From contig DAHXKX010000006.1 in NCBI GenBank assembly GCA_027366165.1, positions 1 through 32,034 of the forward strand: DNA of 32,034 bases, written 5' to 3'. The stretch is from Actinomycetota bacterium (GTDB lineage Bacteria; Actinomycetota; Acidimicrobiia; Acidimicrobiales; Acidimicrobiaceae). This document shows positions 14,333-22,271 of this stretch, piece after piece; position 1 is the first letter of the stretch; every line of letters begins with the position of its first letter. Under the pieces are notes generated by a model. That model saw only the letters and a program-made list of their open reading frames with translations, searched no databases and was not told the origin of the DNA. Made by a program: the position numbers and the translations under genes.

Positions 14333-16087
14333 ATGGTAACTGAGGTAGCTACGCCGGAGCTTGCGGAGACGGAGAAGAAGAGACGTCGCGTTGCCTACAA
14401 GTGGATAGCTCTTTCCAACACCACGATCGGGGTGCTCATCGTGACCATCAATTCTTCGATAATGTTGATAGCTCTGCCCGACATTTTCCGTGGAATCAAC
14501 ATGAATCCTCTAGTTCCGGGCAATACCGGATACTTGTTGTGGCTGATAATGGGTTTTATGGTGGTTACTGCGGTTCTTGTTGTCAGTTTTGGTCGAATCG
14601 GGGACATCTTTGGCCGTGTGAGAGTGTTCAACCTGGGATTTATTATATTTTCCGTCTTTTCGATACTGTTATCAGTCACTTGGATGAAGGGAACCTCAGG
14701 TGCCGTTTGGCTAATTGCGATGAGGATTCTCCAAGGAGTGGGAGGGGCATTTCTTTTTGCGAACTCGTCGGCGATTCTAACCGATGCATTCCCGAAGAAT
14801 GAACGTGGACTCGCACTTGGAATCAATAATGTCGCCGGTATAGCGGGATCGTTTATTGGTCTGGTGCTTGGAGGTTTGCTCGGTCCGATTGATTGGCATC
14901 TTGTGTTCGTGGTATCGGTTCCTTTTGGAGTCTTGGGAACGCTTTGGTCATACTGGAAGCTGGAGGAGCATGGCATCCGGACTCCTTCCAAAATCGACTG
15001 GTGGGGCAATCTCTCCTTTGCCGTGGGATTGATCGCGGTCTTGGTCGGGATCACCTATGGAATAATGCCCTATGGTCACAGTTCAATGGGATGGACCAAT
15101 CCTTCGGTGATGCTGACGTTGGGCTCTGGGTTACTCATCTTGGTATTGTTTATGGTTATTGAGACGAAGGTCGCTGAGCCGATGTTCAGACTCTCACTCT
15201 TTCGCATAAGAGCCTTTGCGGCGGGCAACATAGCCAGTCTGCTGGCATCTCTGGGGCGTGGGGGAATGATGTTCATTCTCATAATCTGGCTGCAGGGAAT
15301 ATGGCTGCCGTTGCATGGCTATTCTTTTCAAAACACTCCGCTCTGGGCCGGAATATACATGCTTCCGATGACTGTCGGCTTTTTGATTGCCGGGCCGGTG
15401 TCTGGCATCCTTTCTGACCGCTTTGGCGCCAGACCGTTTGCCACCGGCGGAATGGTCGCGGCTGCCGTCAGCTTTCTACTTTTCACCGCTCTTCCGATTA
15501 ACTTCTCCTACATTTGGTTCGCGATCCTGCTATTCCTCAATGGCGTGGCCATGGGAATGTTCGCATCCCCCAACCGAGCTGGAATCATGAACAGCCTGCC
15601 ACCAGACCAGCGTGGGGCCGGAGCTGGCATGGTATCCACATTTCAGAACTCTGCGATGGTGCTTTCGATAGGCGTGTTTTTCACCCTCATCATCACTGGA
15701 CTTTCTTCTGGTCTTCCCGATGCTTTTTTCGCCGGATTGACAAGTCAGGGAGTTTCCGCTTCATCGGCCAATGTGATCGCACACCTGCCGCCCACATCCA
15801 CCTTGTTTTCGGCTCTGCTCGGATACAACCCAGTCCAGTCTCTGTTGGGTGGTTCGCTCTCGCATTTGCCCGCCGCCAAGGCGGCTTACCTGACGGGAAG
15901 GCAGTTCTTTCCCAAGTTGATAGCGTCGTCATTTCGCAAGGGGTTGGATGAGGCGTTCTATTTCGCGTTTATTGCTTCTGTTGTGGCGGCCGTGGCTTCG
16001 GCTCTACGGGGTGGCAAATATCACCATGAGGACGATGAGTCCGAAAGGCTTTCCGAAGTGTCGGCGCTTGTTAGCGAGACCGAGTAG
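14333..16087 (+). CDS. MFS transporter, DHA2 (EmrB/QacA) family, 14 TM
   Basis: The 584-residue membrane protein has 14 predicted helices: hydrophobic segments begin near residues 25, 68 and 98 and continue to 540-556. The motif A region reads GRIGDIFGRVRV (about 88-99), and RILQGVGGAFLFANSSAI and the motif C-like GIAGSFIGLVLGGLLGP (residues about 170-186) are typical of drug/proton antiporters. A polar N-terminus and an acidic tail lie in the cytoplasm. GGAGG (14321-14325) precedes ATG 14333 by 7 bases. A MerR regulator follows 92 bases downstream on the same strand. Export of an aromatic or other toxic compound is likely; the substrate is not predictable. Confidence 0.88.
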   Translation: MVTEVATPELAETEKKRRRVAYKWIALSNTTIGVLIVTINSSIMLIALPDIFRGINMNPLVPGNTGYLLWLIMGFMVVTAVLVVSFGRIGDIFGRVRVFNLGFIIFSVFSILLSVTWMKGTSGAVWLIAMRILQGVGGAFLFANSSAILTDAFPKNERGLALGINNVAGIAGSFIGLVLGGLLGPIDWHLVFVVSVPFGVLGTLWSYWKLEEHGIRTPSKIDWWGNLSFAVGLIAVLVGITYGIMPYGHSSMGWTNPSVMLTLGSGLLILVLFMVIETKVAEPMFRLSLFRIRAFAAGNIASLLASLGRGGMMFILIIWLQGIWLPLHGYSFQNTPLWAGIYMLPMTVGFLIAGPVSGILSDRFGARPFATGGMVAAAVSFLLFTALPINFSYIWFAILLFLNGVAMGMFASPNRAGIMNSLPPDQRGAGAGMVSTFQNSAMVLSIGVFFTLIITGLSSGLPDAFFAGLTSQGVSASSANVIAHLPPTSTLFSALLGYNPVQSLLGGSLSHLPAAKAAYLTGRQFFPKLIASSFRKGLDEAFYFAFIASVVAAVASALRGGKYHHEDDESERLSEVSALVSETE

Positions 16088-16179
16088 CCGACTTCAATGG
16101 ACGCAGGGAGCTTGGTCCATGATCGGAACGCGTGTGGTACGGTTAGTGGGGTTCGACGGATGACGGGTGGATTCGCTGG

Positions 16180-16623
16180 ATGACTGAATCGAATGAAGGA
16201 TCGGCACTGACCCGCATAGGGGCAGTGGCGGAGCAAATCGGGATATCGGAACGGACGCTTCGGTATTACGAGGAGTTTGGGCTTGTCGCGCCCAGCGCCT
16301 ATTCTCGAGGTGGGGCGCGTCTCTATGATGCGAAGATGATTAGCCGCGTTAGCCGCATTCGCACACTGCAGTCTCTTATGGGATTTAACCTGGATGAGAT
16401 TAAAGACATCCTTGCTGCCGAGGACCATCTCGACGAGATCCGAATTGAGTATAAGAGCGCGTCGGCGCCAAAGGACGAGTTGCTGGAAGATGCTGTCAGG
16501 ACTCTGCGGGATCTGCGGTCTAAGGTAATGGAGAAGCAGGACAGGCTGCAGATGTTTCAGGATGATCTTCAGATGCGTCTAGCAAAGATTCAAGGCATTC
16601 TCCAGGACAAGTCGCGCAAATGA
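16180..16623 (+). CDS. MerR-family transcriptional regulator
   Basis: The 147-residue protein has an N-terminal MerR helix-turn-helix, RIGAVAEQIGISERTLRYYEEFGLVAPSAYSRGGARLY (residues 12-49 overall), then a long coiled-coil (about 85-143) rich in Lys, Glu and Leu that mediates dimerisation. It lacks the conserved Cys of metal-sensing MerR proteins and has no effector domain, so it is of the short HspR/GlnR-like or drug-sensing kind. It lies 92 bases after the MFS gene and probably controls it. Effector unknown. Confidence 0.85.
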   Translation: MTESNEGSALTRIGAVAEQIGISERTLRYYEEFGLVAPSAYSRGGARLYDAKMISRVSRIRTLQSLMGFNLDEIKDILAAEDHLDEIRIEYKSASAPKDELLEDAVRTLRDLRSKVMEKQDRLQMFQDDLQMRLAKIQGILQDKSRK

Positions 16624-16643
16624 TGGCCTTATAGGCTGAACGT

Positions 16644-16679
16644 GGGCCTTGGAGGCCCGTCGCAACTACTTTGTTTTTT
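16644..16679 (+). terminator. Probable terminator after the MerR gene
   Basis: GGGCCT-TGG-AGGCCC (16644-16658) is a perfect 6-bp stem; a T-rich tract TTTGTTTTTT follows 11 bases later. The gap makes it a moderate candidate. It lies before the next + strand gene. Confidence 0.45.
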
Positions 16680-16773
16680 GCGCAGCTACCATGAGTTATG
16701 GACAGGACATCGTCCAGTTGTTAAGGGTTGGCTGAATTCAAGCGTCGTATTCAATTTGTCGTTGGGGGTCTTG

Positions 16774-17577
16774 ATGACTTGGTTGGATGTAAATGGTGTG
16801 AGCATCAACTACAGGATGGAGGGAAACGCAGGAGGCCCTCTTGTGGTTCTGTTGCATGAGATCGGCGGGACTCTTGAGAGCTTCAGTGCTGTTGTCCCAT
16901 CTCTTTCACCCGGTTACAGCGTACTGTCCTTTGACCAGCGTGGTTCGGGCCTGTCAGAGAAGGTGCGTGGTCAAATTGGGATTGATGATCTTGTCGATGA
17001 TTTGGCGGAACTCATCTCCACCGTCGCCGGTGCTCAAAACTGTAATCTGGTGACGGTTGCGGCTGCAGGCCTCCAGGCGCTGAGGTTTTATGAGCGGTAC
17101 GAGGATCGGGTTGATTCGATGACGCTGTGCAACCCGGCTCTTGGGGTCGACGCATCGAGGGCATCGGCACTTGTGGAAAGGGCCGATTTTGCGGAGAAGA
17201 ATGGTATCAGAGCAGGCCTTGACGCGACACTCGAAAAGTCATATCAGCTGGAATTGAGAGATGACGAGGTGTTCCCTGCTTTTAGAGGACGTTATCTCGC
17301 TAACGACCCCTACGGTTTCGCTGAGGCGAATCGGGTTCTGGCAATGACTGACATGCGTCATGTTTTACCGGGCCTGCGCCGTCCAGTGATGGTTGTCGCC
17401 GGACGTCAGGACCAGGTGAGGCCTTTCGAGGGCAGTCAGGAAGTGGCAGAGAAGATTTTGGGATCGCGTTTTGAACTGATTGACGGTGGACATTTTCTTC
17501 CAATCACCTCCCCACGGACGTTGGGAATTCTGCTTATTGATTTCCTTGGTTCGGTCGGTCGCACCGGAAAAAGCTGA
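16774..17577 (+). CDS. Alpha/beta hydrolase-fold protein lacking the nucleophilic serine
   Basis: About 267 residues; ATG 16774 is chosen because GGGGG lies 5-6 bases upstream and the fold begins there (an in-frame extension to 16642 gives unlike sequence). The oxyanion region is LLHEIGG (26-32), the strand-3 turn FDQRGSGLS (53-61), and the acid and base are Asp212 (AGRQD) and His240 (DGGHF). The nucleophile elbow, normally G-x-S-x-G, reads V-A-A-A-G, so the Ser position is Ala96. It should therefore not work as a serine hydrolase. Possible roles are a cofactor-free oxygenase or lyase on the same fold, a ligand-binding protein, or an inactive relative. It lies downstream of the MFS/MerR pair and is closed by a strong terminator. 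Confidence 0.75.
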   Translation: MTWLDVNGVSINYRMEGNAGGPLVVLLHEIGGTLESFSAVVPSLSPGYSVLSFDQRGSGLSEKVRGQIGIDDLVDDLAELISTVAGAQNCNLVTVAAAGLQALRFYERYEDRVDSMTLCNPALGVDASRASALVERADFAEKNGIRAGLDATLEKSYQLELRDDEVFPAFRGRYLANDPYGFAEANRVLAMTDMRHVLPGLRRPVMVVAGRQDQVRPFEGSQEVAEKILGSRFELIDGGHFLPITSPRTLGILLIDFLGSVGRTGKS

Positions 17578-17623
17578 TCCTTGGCACATACACACAAATA
17601 GGCATCAAGGATCAGCTTTTTCC
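17566..17623. terminator. Bidirectional terminator between convergent units
   Basis: Perfect 18-bp arms, GGAAAAAGCTGATCCTTG (17566-17583) and its complement (17606-17623), flank a 22-base loop. The arm ends give T-runs on both strands. The left arm overlaps the last codons and stop of the + gene, and the right arm is 32 bases from the stop of the minus operon. Confidence 0.85.
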
Positions 17624-17654
17624 CTTCAATTTAGGTTCATAAACGTGTCGGCAT

Positions 17655-18635
17655 TTATCCGTAGGTGGGAACGAAAAGGTCGTCAACCGATACTGGATTT
17701 GCAATCAGGTCCTGGTCAACTAGATATGTCACTAGTGCCTCAAGGGTTTTCCTGTTTGGTTCGAGTCCATAGGGCCACGGGTCTCCATTGAAGACGTCGT
17801 AAATTTCGTCGATATCACGTGACAGCCAGGGAGTCATGTACTTCAATGCCCGAAGGTTGTACATCTTCTTCAAGGCGATCTTCTTGGATTCGACGAACGC
17901 ATTGTAGAGGCTCGTTGCCACGAACGGATAGCGTTCGTAGATGTCCTTCTTGATGGCGATCAGGTGCATGATCGGATAGACGCCAGTATTCTTGTAGTAC
18001 TCTTTTTCCAACTCGACGTAGTTGGGAAACAACCGATCAACGTTTGGATTGGTCCGGATTGATTCAGGGAGGCTGGTTCCAATGGTGCCATCGATAGAGC
18101 CTTCGTCAATCAGTTCGCTTAGCGACTTTCCAGAGTTATTGATCTCGATGTTTGCAGGTTTCAAGAGCGGCAGTATTGTCGGGCTGCCGTGGCTTCCGAC
18201 AGTGTTGACGGCACCCTGAACCCACTGTATGTTTTTGACATCCACACCGCACTCGTGCTGCAGGTAACCACGTATGAAGATCGCAGCGGTGATTGTGTAA
18301 AGAGGAACCCCGATCCTGCGCCCCTCCAGATCTTTGGGAGAGTTGATGCCGCGGTCGGTTCGAATAGCAATGAATCCGGTTCGAAATGCCCTTGACGGAA
18401 AGATCGGGATGGCTACAAACGGACATTCCCTGTTTGCGAAGCGCTGGATGAATTCTGAACTTGAGTATTCGGATACATCGAATTCCAGGCCTCCTGACAT
18501 GCGGTCAAATATGACTCTGGGCTCATCGAAATGCATGAAGTTCAGCTCGATGCCATCAGGCTCCACTTCTCCGGTGTATATGGCTTGCATCCTGTCATAT
18601 AGTGCCGAGGCAAAGGAAAGCTTTAGCTTCGCCAT
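17655..18635 (-). CDS. 4,5-dihydroxyphthalate decarboxylase-like protein (periplasmic-binding-protein fold)
   Basis: The 326-residue protein starts MAKLKLSFASALYDRMQAI and keeps the family pattern: a binding-protein-like fold with DGIELNF, EYSSSEFI, FPSRAFRTGFIAI, DLEGRRIGVPLYTITAAIFIR, and the end region PYGLEPNRKTLEALVTYL. Proteins annotated as 4,5-dihydroxyphthalate decarboxylase (Pht5 type) remove a ring carboxyl to give protocatechuate. No signal peptide is present, so it acts in the cytoplasm and is not a transport binding protein. AGGGGG precedes ATG 18635. As last gene of the ring-cleavage operon it probably decarboxylates a dihydroxylated aromatic acid before cleavage. The true substrate is inferred only. 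Confidence 0.75.
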   Translation of the reverse strand: MAKLKLSFASALYDRMQAIYTGEVEPDGIELNFMHFDEPRVIFDRMSGGLEFDVSEYSSSEFIQRFANRECPFVAIPIFPSRAFRTGFIAIRTDRGINSPKDLEGRRIGVPLYTITAAIFIRGYLQHECGVDVKNIQWVQGAVNTVGSHGSPTILPLLKPANIEINNSGKSLSELIDEGSIDGTIGTSLPESIRTNPNVDRLFPNYVELEKEYYKNTGVYPIMHLIAIKKDIYERYPFVATSLYNAFVESKKIALKKMYNLRALKYMTPWLSRDIDEIYDVFNGDPWPYGLEPNRKTLEALVTYLVDQDLIANPVSVDDLFVPTYG

Positions 18636-18657
18636 TTATATCCCCCTGTCAGTTGAT

Positions 18658-18681
18658 GATGCGGCTCAGATTAGCCGCATC
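18658..18681 (-). promoter_or_regulatory. Intercistronic hairpin in the ring-cleavage operon
   Basis: GATGCGGCT-CAGATT-AGCCGCATC is a perfect 9-bp stem with a 6-base loop, 22 bases upstream of the decarboxylase-like start. No T-run follows on the minus strand, so it more likely sets mRNA stability or relative expression than ends transcription. Confidence 0.55.
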
Positions 18682-18734
18682 GTTGGTCGGATTTAAAATA
18701 ATGCTGGAACTTCTCTCTGCTGCTCTCTCATTGG

Positions 18735-19589
18735 TCATGCCTCGTCCTTGACCTCGTTGCGCAATATGCCAACGCCGTGCACCTCAACCTCAACGACATC
18801 TCCTGGAACCAGGTAGACGGGTGGAGTCTGATGGGCACCGGCACCAACCGGAGTTCCAGTAAGGATAATATCGCCAGGAAAAAGAGTTATGAAGGTGCTG
18901 ATGTAATTTATCAGCTCCTCAAAATGCCAGAACATGTTCTTTGTGGAGTCGTTTTGGCGCACGGTACCGTTGACCCTTGTTGTCACTATCAAATCTTGTG
19001 ACGGGTCAAGCTCGTCGGTTGTGACAATCCAGGGGCCGATACTGCCCGAACGTTCGAAGTTTTTCCCCTGTGTGACATTCTTGGTGGCGTGTTTCACCCA
19101 GTCCCTGATCGTTCCTTCATTTGCGCATGTGACGGCCGCAATGTGCTGATAGGCCTTGTCACGGGAAATGTGTCTACCGAGCTTTCCGATCACAAGGGCA
19201 ACTTCACCTTCGTAGTCCAGTTGATCGGAGATTTTTGGCCTGATTATAGGTTCTCCGGGTGCAGAGAACGATGAGGGGAATCGGGCAAACAGGTTGGGAT
19301 ATGAGCCTCTCTTGATCTCGCCTTTGTACTCCTCTTCGCGCTCTGGGTAGTTGATTCCCACACAGATGATCTTTTCACCACCCTGTACGGGCAGGCGGAG
19401 GCTTACCTGGCTGAGTGCATAGTCTGGCTTTTCCTCGGAAACCTTTCTGGCCGCATCGATGGCGTTGGCACGCAGAAGGTCAAGTAGGGTCTTTTGTTCC
19501 AGGCGCTTACCAAGATCAACTACCCTGTTGTCCTGAGTAACGATTCCATATGAATCCCGGCCATTTACATTGAACGATGCCAGTCGCAT
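18735..19589 (-). CDS. Fumarylacetoacetate hydrolase family protein (fumaryl/maleylpyruvate hydrolase candidate)
   Basis: The 284-residue protein has a short N-terminal domain (1-70), then the FAH catalytic domain with IICVGINYPER, metal ligands Glu127 and Glu129 (DYEGEVALVIG), NEGTIRDW, GKNFERSGSIGPW and LTGTPVGAGA. The family hydrolyses C-C bonds of ring-cleavage products or tautomerises/decarboxylates them. Directly after a gentisate-dioxygenase-type gene, hydrolysis of maleylpyruvate or fumarylpyruvate is the natural role; no glutathione- or mycothiol-dependent maleylpyruvate isomerase is in the window. AAAGGGAG precedes ATG 19589. Alternatives are a homoprotocatechuate-type or acylpyruvate hydrolase. 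Confidence 0.82.
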   Translation of the reverse strand: MRLASFNVNGRDSYGIVTQDNRVVDLGKRLEQKTLLDLLRANAIDAARKVSEEKPDYALSQVSLRLPVQGGEKIICVGINYPEREEEYKGEIKRGSYPNLFARFPSSFSAPGEPIIRPKISDQLDYEGEVALVIGKLGRHISRDKAYQHIAAVTCANEGTIRDWVKHATKNVTQGKNFERSGSIGPWIVTTDELDPSQDLIVTTRVNGTVRQNDSTKNMFWHFEELINYISTFITLFPGDIILTGTPVGAGAHQTPPVYLVPGDVVEVEVHGVGILRNEVKDEA

Positions 19590-19705
19590 ACCTTTTTCTC
19601 CCTTTAGTTTCTGAAAATCTGTTGGCTAGGCCGTGAGTTGAAACGAAATCCCCGATGCGGCATTTTGAGCCACCCCATTTTTGCCATGAGGTGGCGTTGA
19701 AGTTT

Positions 19706-20944
19706 CTAGGGCTCTAACTGAATCACATTTCCGCTATCGTCCTTGCCCTGCGCACGGTACTGGCCGATGTTTCTCATGAGCGCGGCATCGGAAACACTGT
19801 AGAGAATCGCATCCTCACTGGCGGTGTTGACGTGCCGTCTCCAGAGGAAGTTTGGTACTGCGATGACATCGTTCGGCTTCCAGTCGAATCTTTGGCCGTT
19901 GATTTCCGTGTAACCCTCGCCGTTGATGACTACGTAGTATCCGCTGGAAGTCTCCCTCTTGAGGCGGGTTGCCTCGTTTGGACGCAGTAGCTGCGCTCCG
20001 TAGCGTAGGGTTGGAAACACTGACTCACCGGTCACGGGATTTACTAATTCCATTTGAATTGCTTCATAAGGATCACCAGCCTCGTCCTTGAGATCGACCA
20101 GTGAGTTGCGGATGTCAACTCCGCTGTAGTGAAAGAGCGGTGTGAGTCTTTGACTGAAGCCACGCTGATGCGAAACAAATGTCGGCCTCATGCCACCATT
20201 TTTATAAAGCTTCTGCGAGTATCCGTCAACGTGTCTTACCGATTGCGTTCTGTCAGTGGTGCCAGTTGCTGCCTGGTAGTCCTGATCGACCCAGGCGCAG
20301 TCGAGGTATTCCATGAGAGGCCAGTCAAGCGTGTCAATCCAAACCACCGGCTCTTCGCCGTCATTTCCGTGGTCATGCCAGGTGCCGTTTGGAGTCAGTA
20401 TCACATCTCCACGTCGCGCTTCGCAACGCTCGCCTTCGATGTTGGTGTAACCACCATTGTCTGTGAGGATGGTCCTGCTCGCGTTGGGGCTGTGAACGTG
20501 CGCTGGAGCAATGTCGCCTGGGTTGTATATCGATATTGCGCAGCGGATCGTGTTTGTCACCTGAATCCGTTCGGTCAGACCCGGGTTCATCAAAACGATG
20601 CTTTGTCTATCGGCAAATTCAACAGGGGCGACGTCCGCACCCGCCGCTATGTCTGAGATCTTCTGCAGGTACGGCCGGTAGTCGCTCCATCTCCAGCGAT
20701 AAGGGACGGCCTTGAGCTGGTTCTTCCCTACCTGGCCAGAAGCGAGTTTGCCTGTGTGGTCCGCATCTGCCGTCGAAAACCAGGGTTCCTGGGCGGGGGC
20801 GTTCTTCTGGGTACGGATCCAAAACTGCAGCTTTTTGGCTTCAGGATTTAGGGCCTCCATCTGGTCCCGTGCGCTGATCCTTTCCTCATCTGACGCTTCC
20901 CTGATCGGGTTCATAATTTGCATGGCGTTTTGTTGTACGGTCAT
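19706..20944 (-). CDS. Gentisate 1,2-dioxygenase-type bicupin ring-cleaving dioxygenase
   Basis: The 412-residue protein has two cupin domains. In the first, PAHVHSPNASRTIL supplies His149 and His151, and GTWHDHGN supplies His190 with His192 nearby, the 3-His Fe(II) site of gentisate, salicylate and 1-hydroxy-2-naphthoate dioxygenases. The second cupin (about 300-395: GYYVVINGEGYTEING, FDWKPNDVIAVPNFLWRRHVN) is structural. It would cleave a ring between a hydroxyl- and a carboxyl-bearing carbon using O2. It is somewhat longer than typical gentisate dioxygenases (about 340-380), with an extra N-terminal part. AAAGGAG precedes ATG 20944. Gene neighbours (FAH-family hydrolase, enol-lactonase-like hydrolase, decarboxylase) support a gentisate-like pathway, but the substrate is not certain. 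Confidence 0.8.
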   Translation of the reverse strand: MTVQQNAMQIMNPIREASDEERISARDQMEALNPEAKKLQFWIRTQKNAPAQEPWFSTADADHTGKLASGQVGKNQLKAVPYRWRWSDYRPYLQKISDIAAGADVAPVEFADRQSIVLMNPGLTERIQVTNTIRCAISIYNPGDIAPAHVHSPNASRTILTDNGGYTNIEGERCEARRGDVILTPNGTWHDHGNDGEEPVVWIDTLDWPLMEYLDCAWVDQDYQAATGTTDRTQSVRHVDGYSQKLYKNGGMRPTFVSHQRGFSQRLTPLFHYSGVDIRNSLVDLKDEAGDPYEAIQMELVNPVTGESVFPTLRYGAQLLRPNEATRLKRETSSGYYVVINGEGYTEINGQRFDWKPNDVIAVPNFLWRRHVNTASEDAILYSVSDAALMRNIGQYRAQGKDDSGNVIQLEP

Positions 20945-21019
20945 CTATTCGCTCCTTTCATTATTGATGGCTGATTTGTTTACAGAAACTATTTGGCAAT
21001 CGATTCTACGGCGATACTT

Positions 21020-21793
21020 TTACAGGAATTCTGTCAGGGCAGATAGAAAGTCTGCTGAGTTCTCAAGGTTGCACAGGTGCCCAGCTCTGGGAATTGTCTC
21101 AAAACGCGAATTTGGCGCCGTCTCACTCAGGATCCGAGTTCCGCCGATTACCGCGTCGTGCTCTCCGGCCATGAACAGGGTTGGCACGGACAGCCTTTCG
21201 AGGCCAGGCAGAAGATCAAACTTCGCCAGGGCATGTGCCGAACCAGTGAAGCCGGATACCGGGGTGTTTCTGATCATTGCTGCGACCCTGTCCAATATGA
21301 GGCTGTCCTGTGTAATCGTTTCTTTTGTGAACCATCTTTCGATGGTTTCCTCGACTATTGCATCCATCCCTCCAGCAGATACCTTGTCGATCCTTCCCAT
21401 CCACTGCTGGGCGGCCCGAGGATTTGAGGTCGGTCCGCAGTCACAAACCACAAGTTTGTCAACTCTTCCCGGGTGTTTTTTGGCCATGGTGAGTACAGTC
21501 ATCCCTCCTATTGAAATTCCCACCAGGCTTGCTCTTTGTATGCCAAGCGTATCCAACAGGTTGATTAGGTCCTCAGCAAGCATATCGATTGAGTACTGCC
21601 CGGACGGGGCATCGCTGAGCCCGTGACCACGCTGATCATATCGCAGGATCTGAAAGCGGTTCTTCAGTTGCTCGACCTGTCCATCCCACATGGTCAGATC
21701 GGTGGCGACCGAGTTTGAAAAGACCAGCCAGGGAAGATCTGCTTCACCATTCACCAGGTAATTCAATTCGATTGTTCCGATGTTCGATCTCAT
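21020..21793 (-). CDS. Alpha/beta hydrolase, 3-oxoadipate enol-lactonase-like (PcaD family)
   Basis: The 257-residue protein has an intact catalytic triad: Ser94 in VGISIGG, the Asp of MAGEHDAVIGG and the His of RAGHLCNLEN. YDQRGHGLSDAP and the 3-helix cap region with NPVSGF-like NTPVSGF are typical of PcaD. ATG 21793 is chosen because GGGAG lies upstream; the alternative TTG 21811 has nothing. It is first gene of the minus-strand operon and precedes the dioxygenase by 75 bases. In the protocatechuate pathway PcaD opens an enol-lactone. Here, beside a gentisate-type dioxygenase with no cycloisomerase, it may cleave a different ester or lactone, perhaps releasing the aromatic substrate. Confidence 0.8.
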   Translation of the reverse strand: MRSNIGTIELNYLVNGEADLPWLVFSNSVATDLTMWDGQVEQLKNRFQILRYDQRGHGLSDAPSGQYSIDMLAEDLINLLDTLGIQRASLVGISIGGMTVLTMAKKHPGRVDKLVVCDCGPTSNPRAAQQWMGRIDKVSAGGMDAIVEETIERWFTKETITQDSLILDRVAAMIRNTPVSGFTGSAHALAKFDLLPGLERLSVPTLFMAGEHDAVIGGTRILSETAPNSRFETIPRAGHLCNLENSADFLSALTEFL

Positions 21794-22271
21794 ACAGTGC
21801 TCCCGGGTCAAGGTGTGTCGTTCTTGGTGCGACGGTTGGTTCGAATGGCGCAGAGTGCCTCAGCCTTGACCTTCGCCACATCCCGCGCCCGCGCGACCTG
21901 CGATGGGTTCGGTTGAATTCAACAGGTGGCCAGAGTCACCGACGTGCTGTCGGCGCTTCGGGCGGCCGATGTTGCCCACGGCCCCATACGGAGTTTCGCG
22001 ACGAAATGAGGTCAGCCGACCTAAAGCAAGAGTCCCGATGGTCTAATTCGCTGTAAAGGTAACAATTTCTTGCCGCACCCCCTCGGCGTAAGTTCTAACT
22101 GTCATTAACCATTATTGACTCTAGAGAGCCAAATTCGGTTGCACCCGATGGATTTAATTGATAAAACAATATCACCATTGTGGCCGCTTTGGGTGTTGTT
22201 ACGTTGCGATGGGGCGACTTTTAAACTCTTGAATGCCGCGAACATTTGCGAATTCAAAAGTGTACAAAGCC
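21794..22271. other. Upstream region of the ring-cleavage operon, no gene seen
   Basis: About 480 bases between two minus-strand genes. It should hold the operon promoter. Short stems CCGAC/GTCGG and AGGTC/GACCT occur near 21950-22025. The right half is AT-rich. No convincing open frame or clear terminator. Confidence 0.45.

Noticed and set aside
14395-15054. 219-residue minus-strand frame inside the MFS gene
   Set aside because: Antisense to membrane segments; Pro/Thr/Ile-rich composition is the usual shadow of a transporter.
17655-18635. ABC transporter substrate-binding protein
   Set aside because: The fold is similar, but there is no signal peptide or lipobox and no permease or ATPase gene nearby; the sequence fits the cytoplasmic decarboxylase group.
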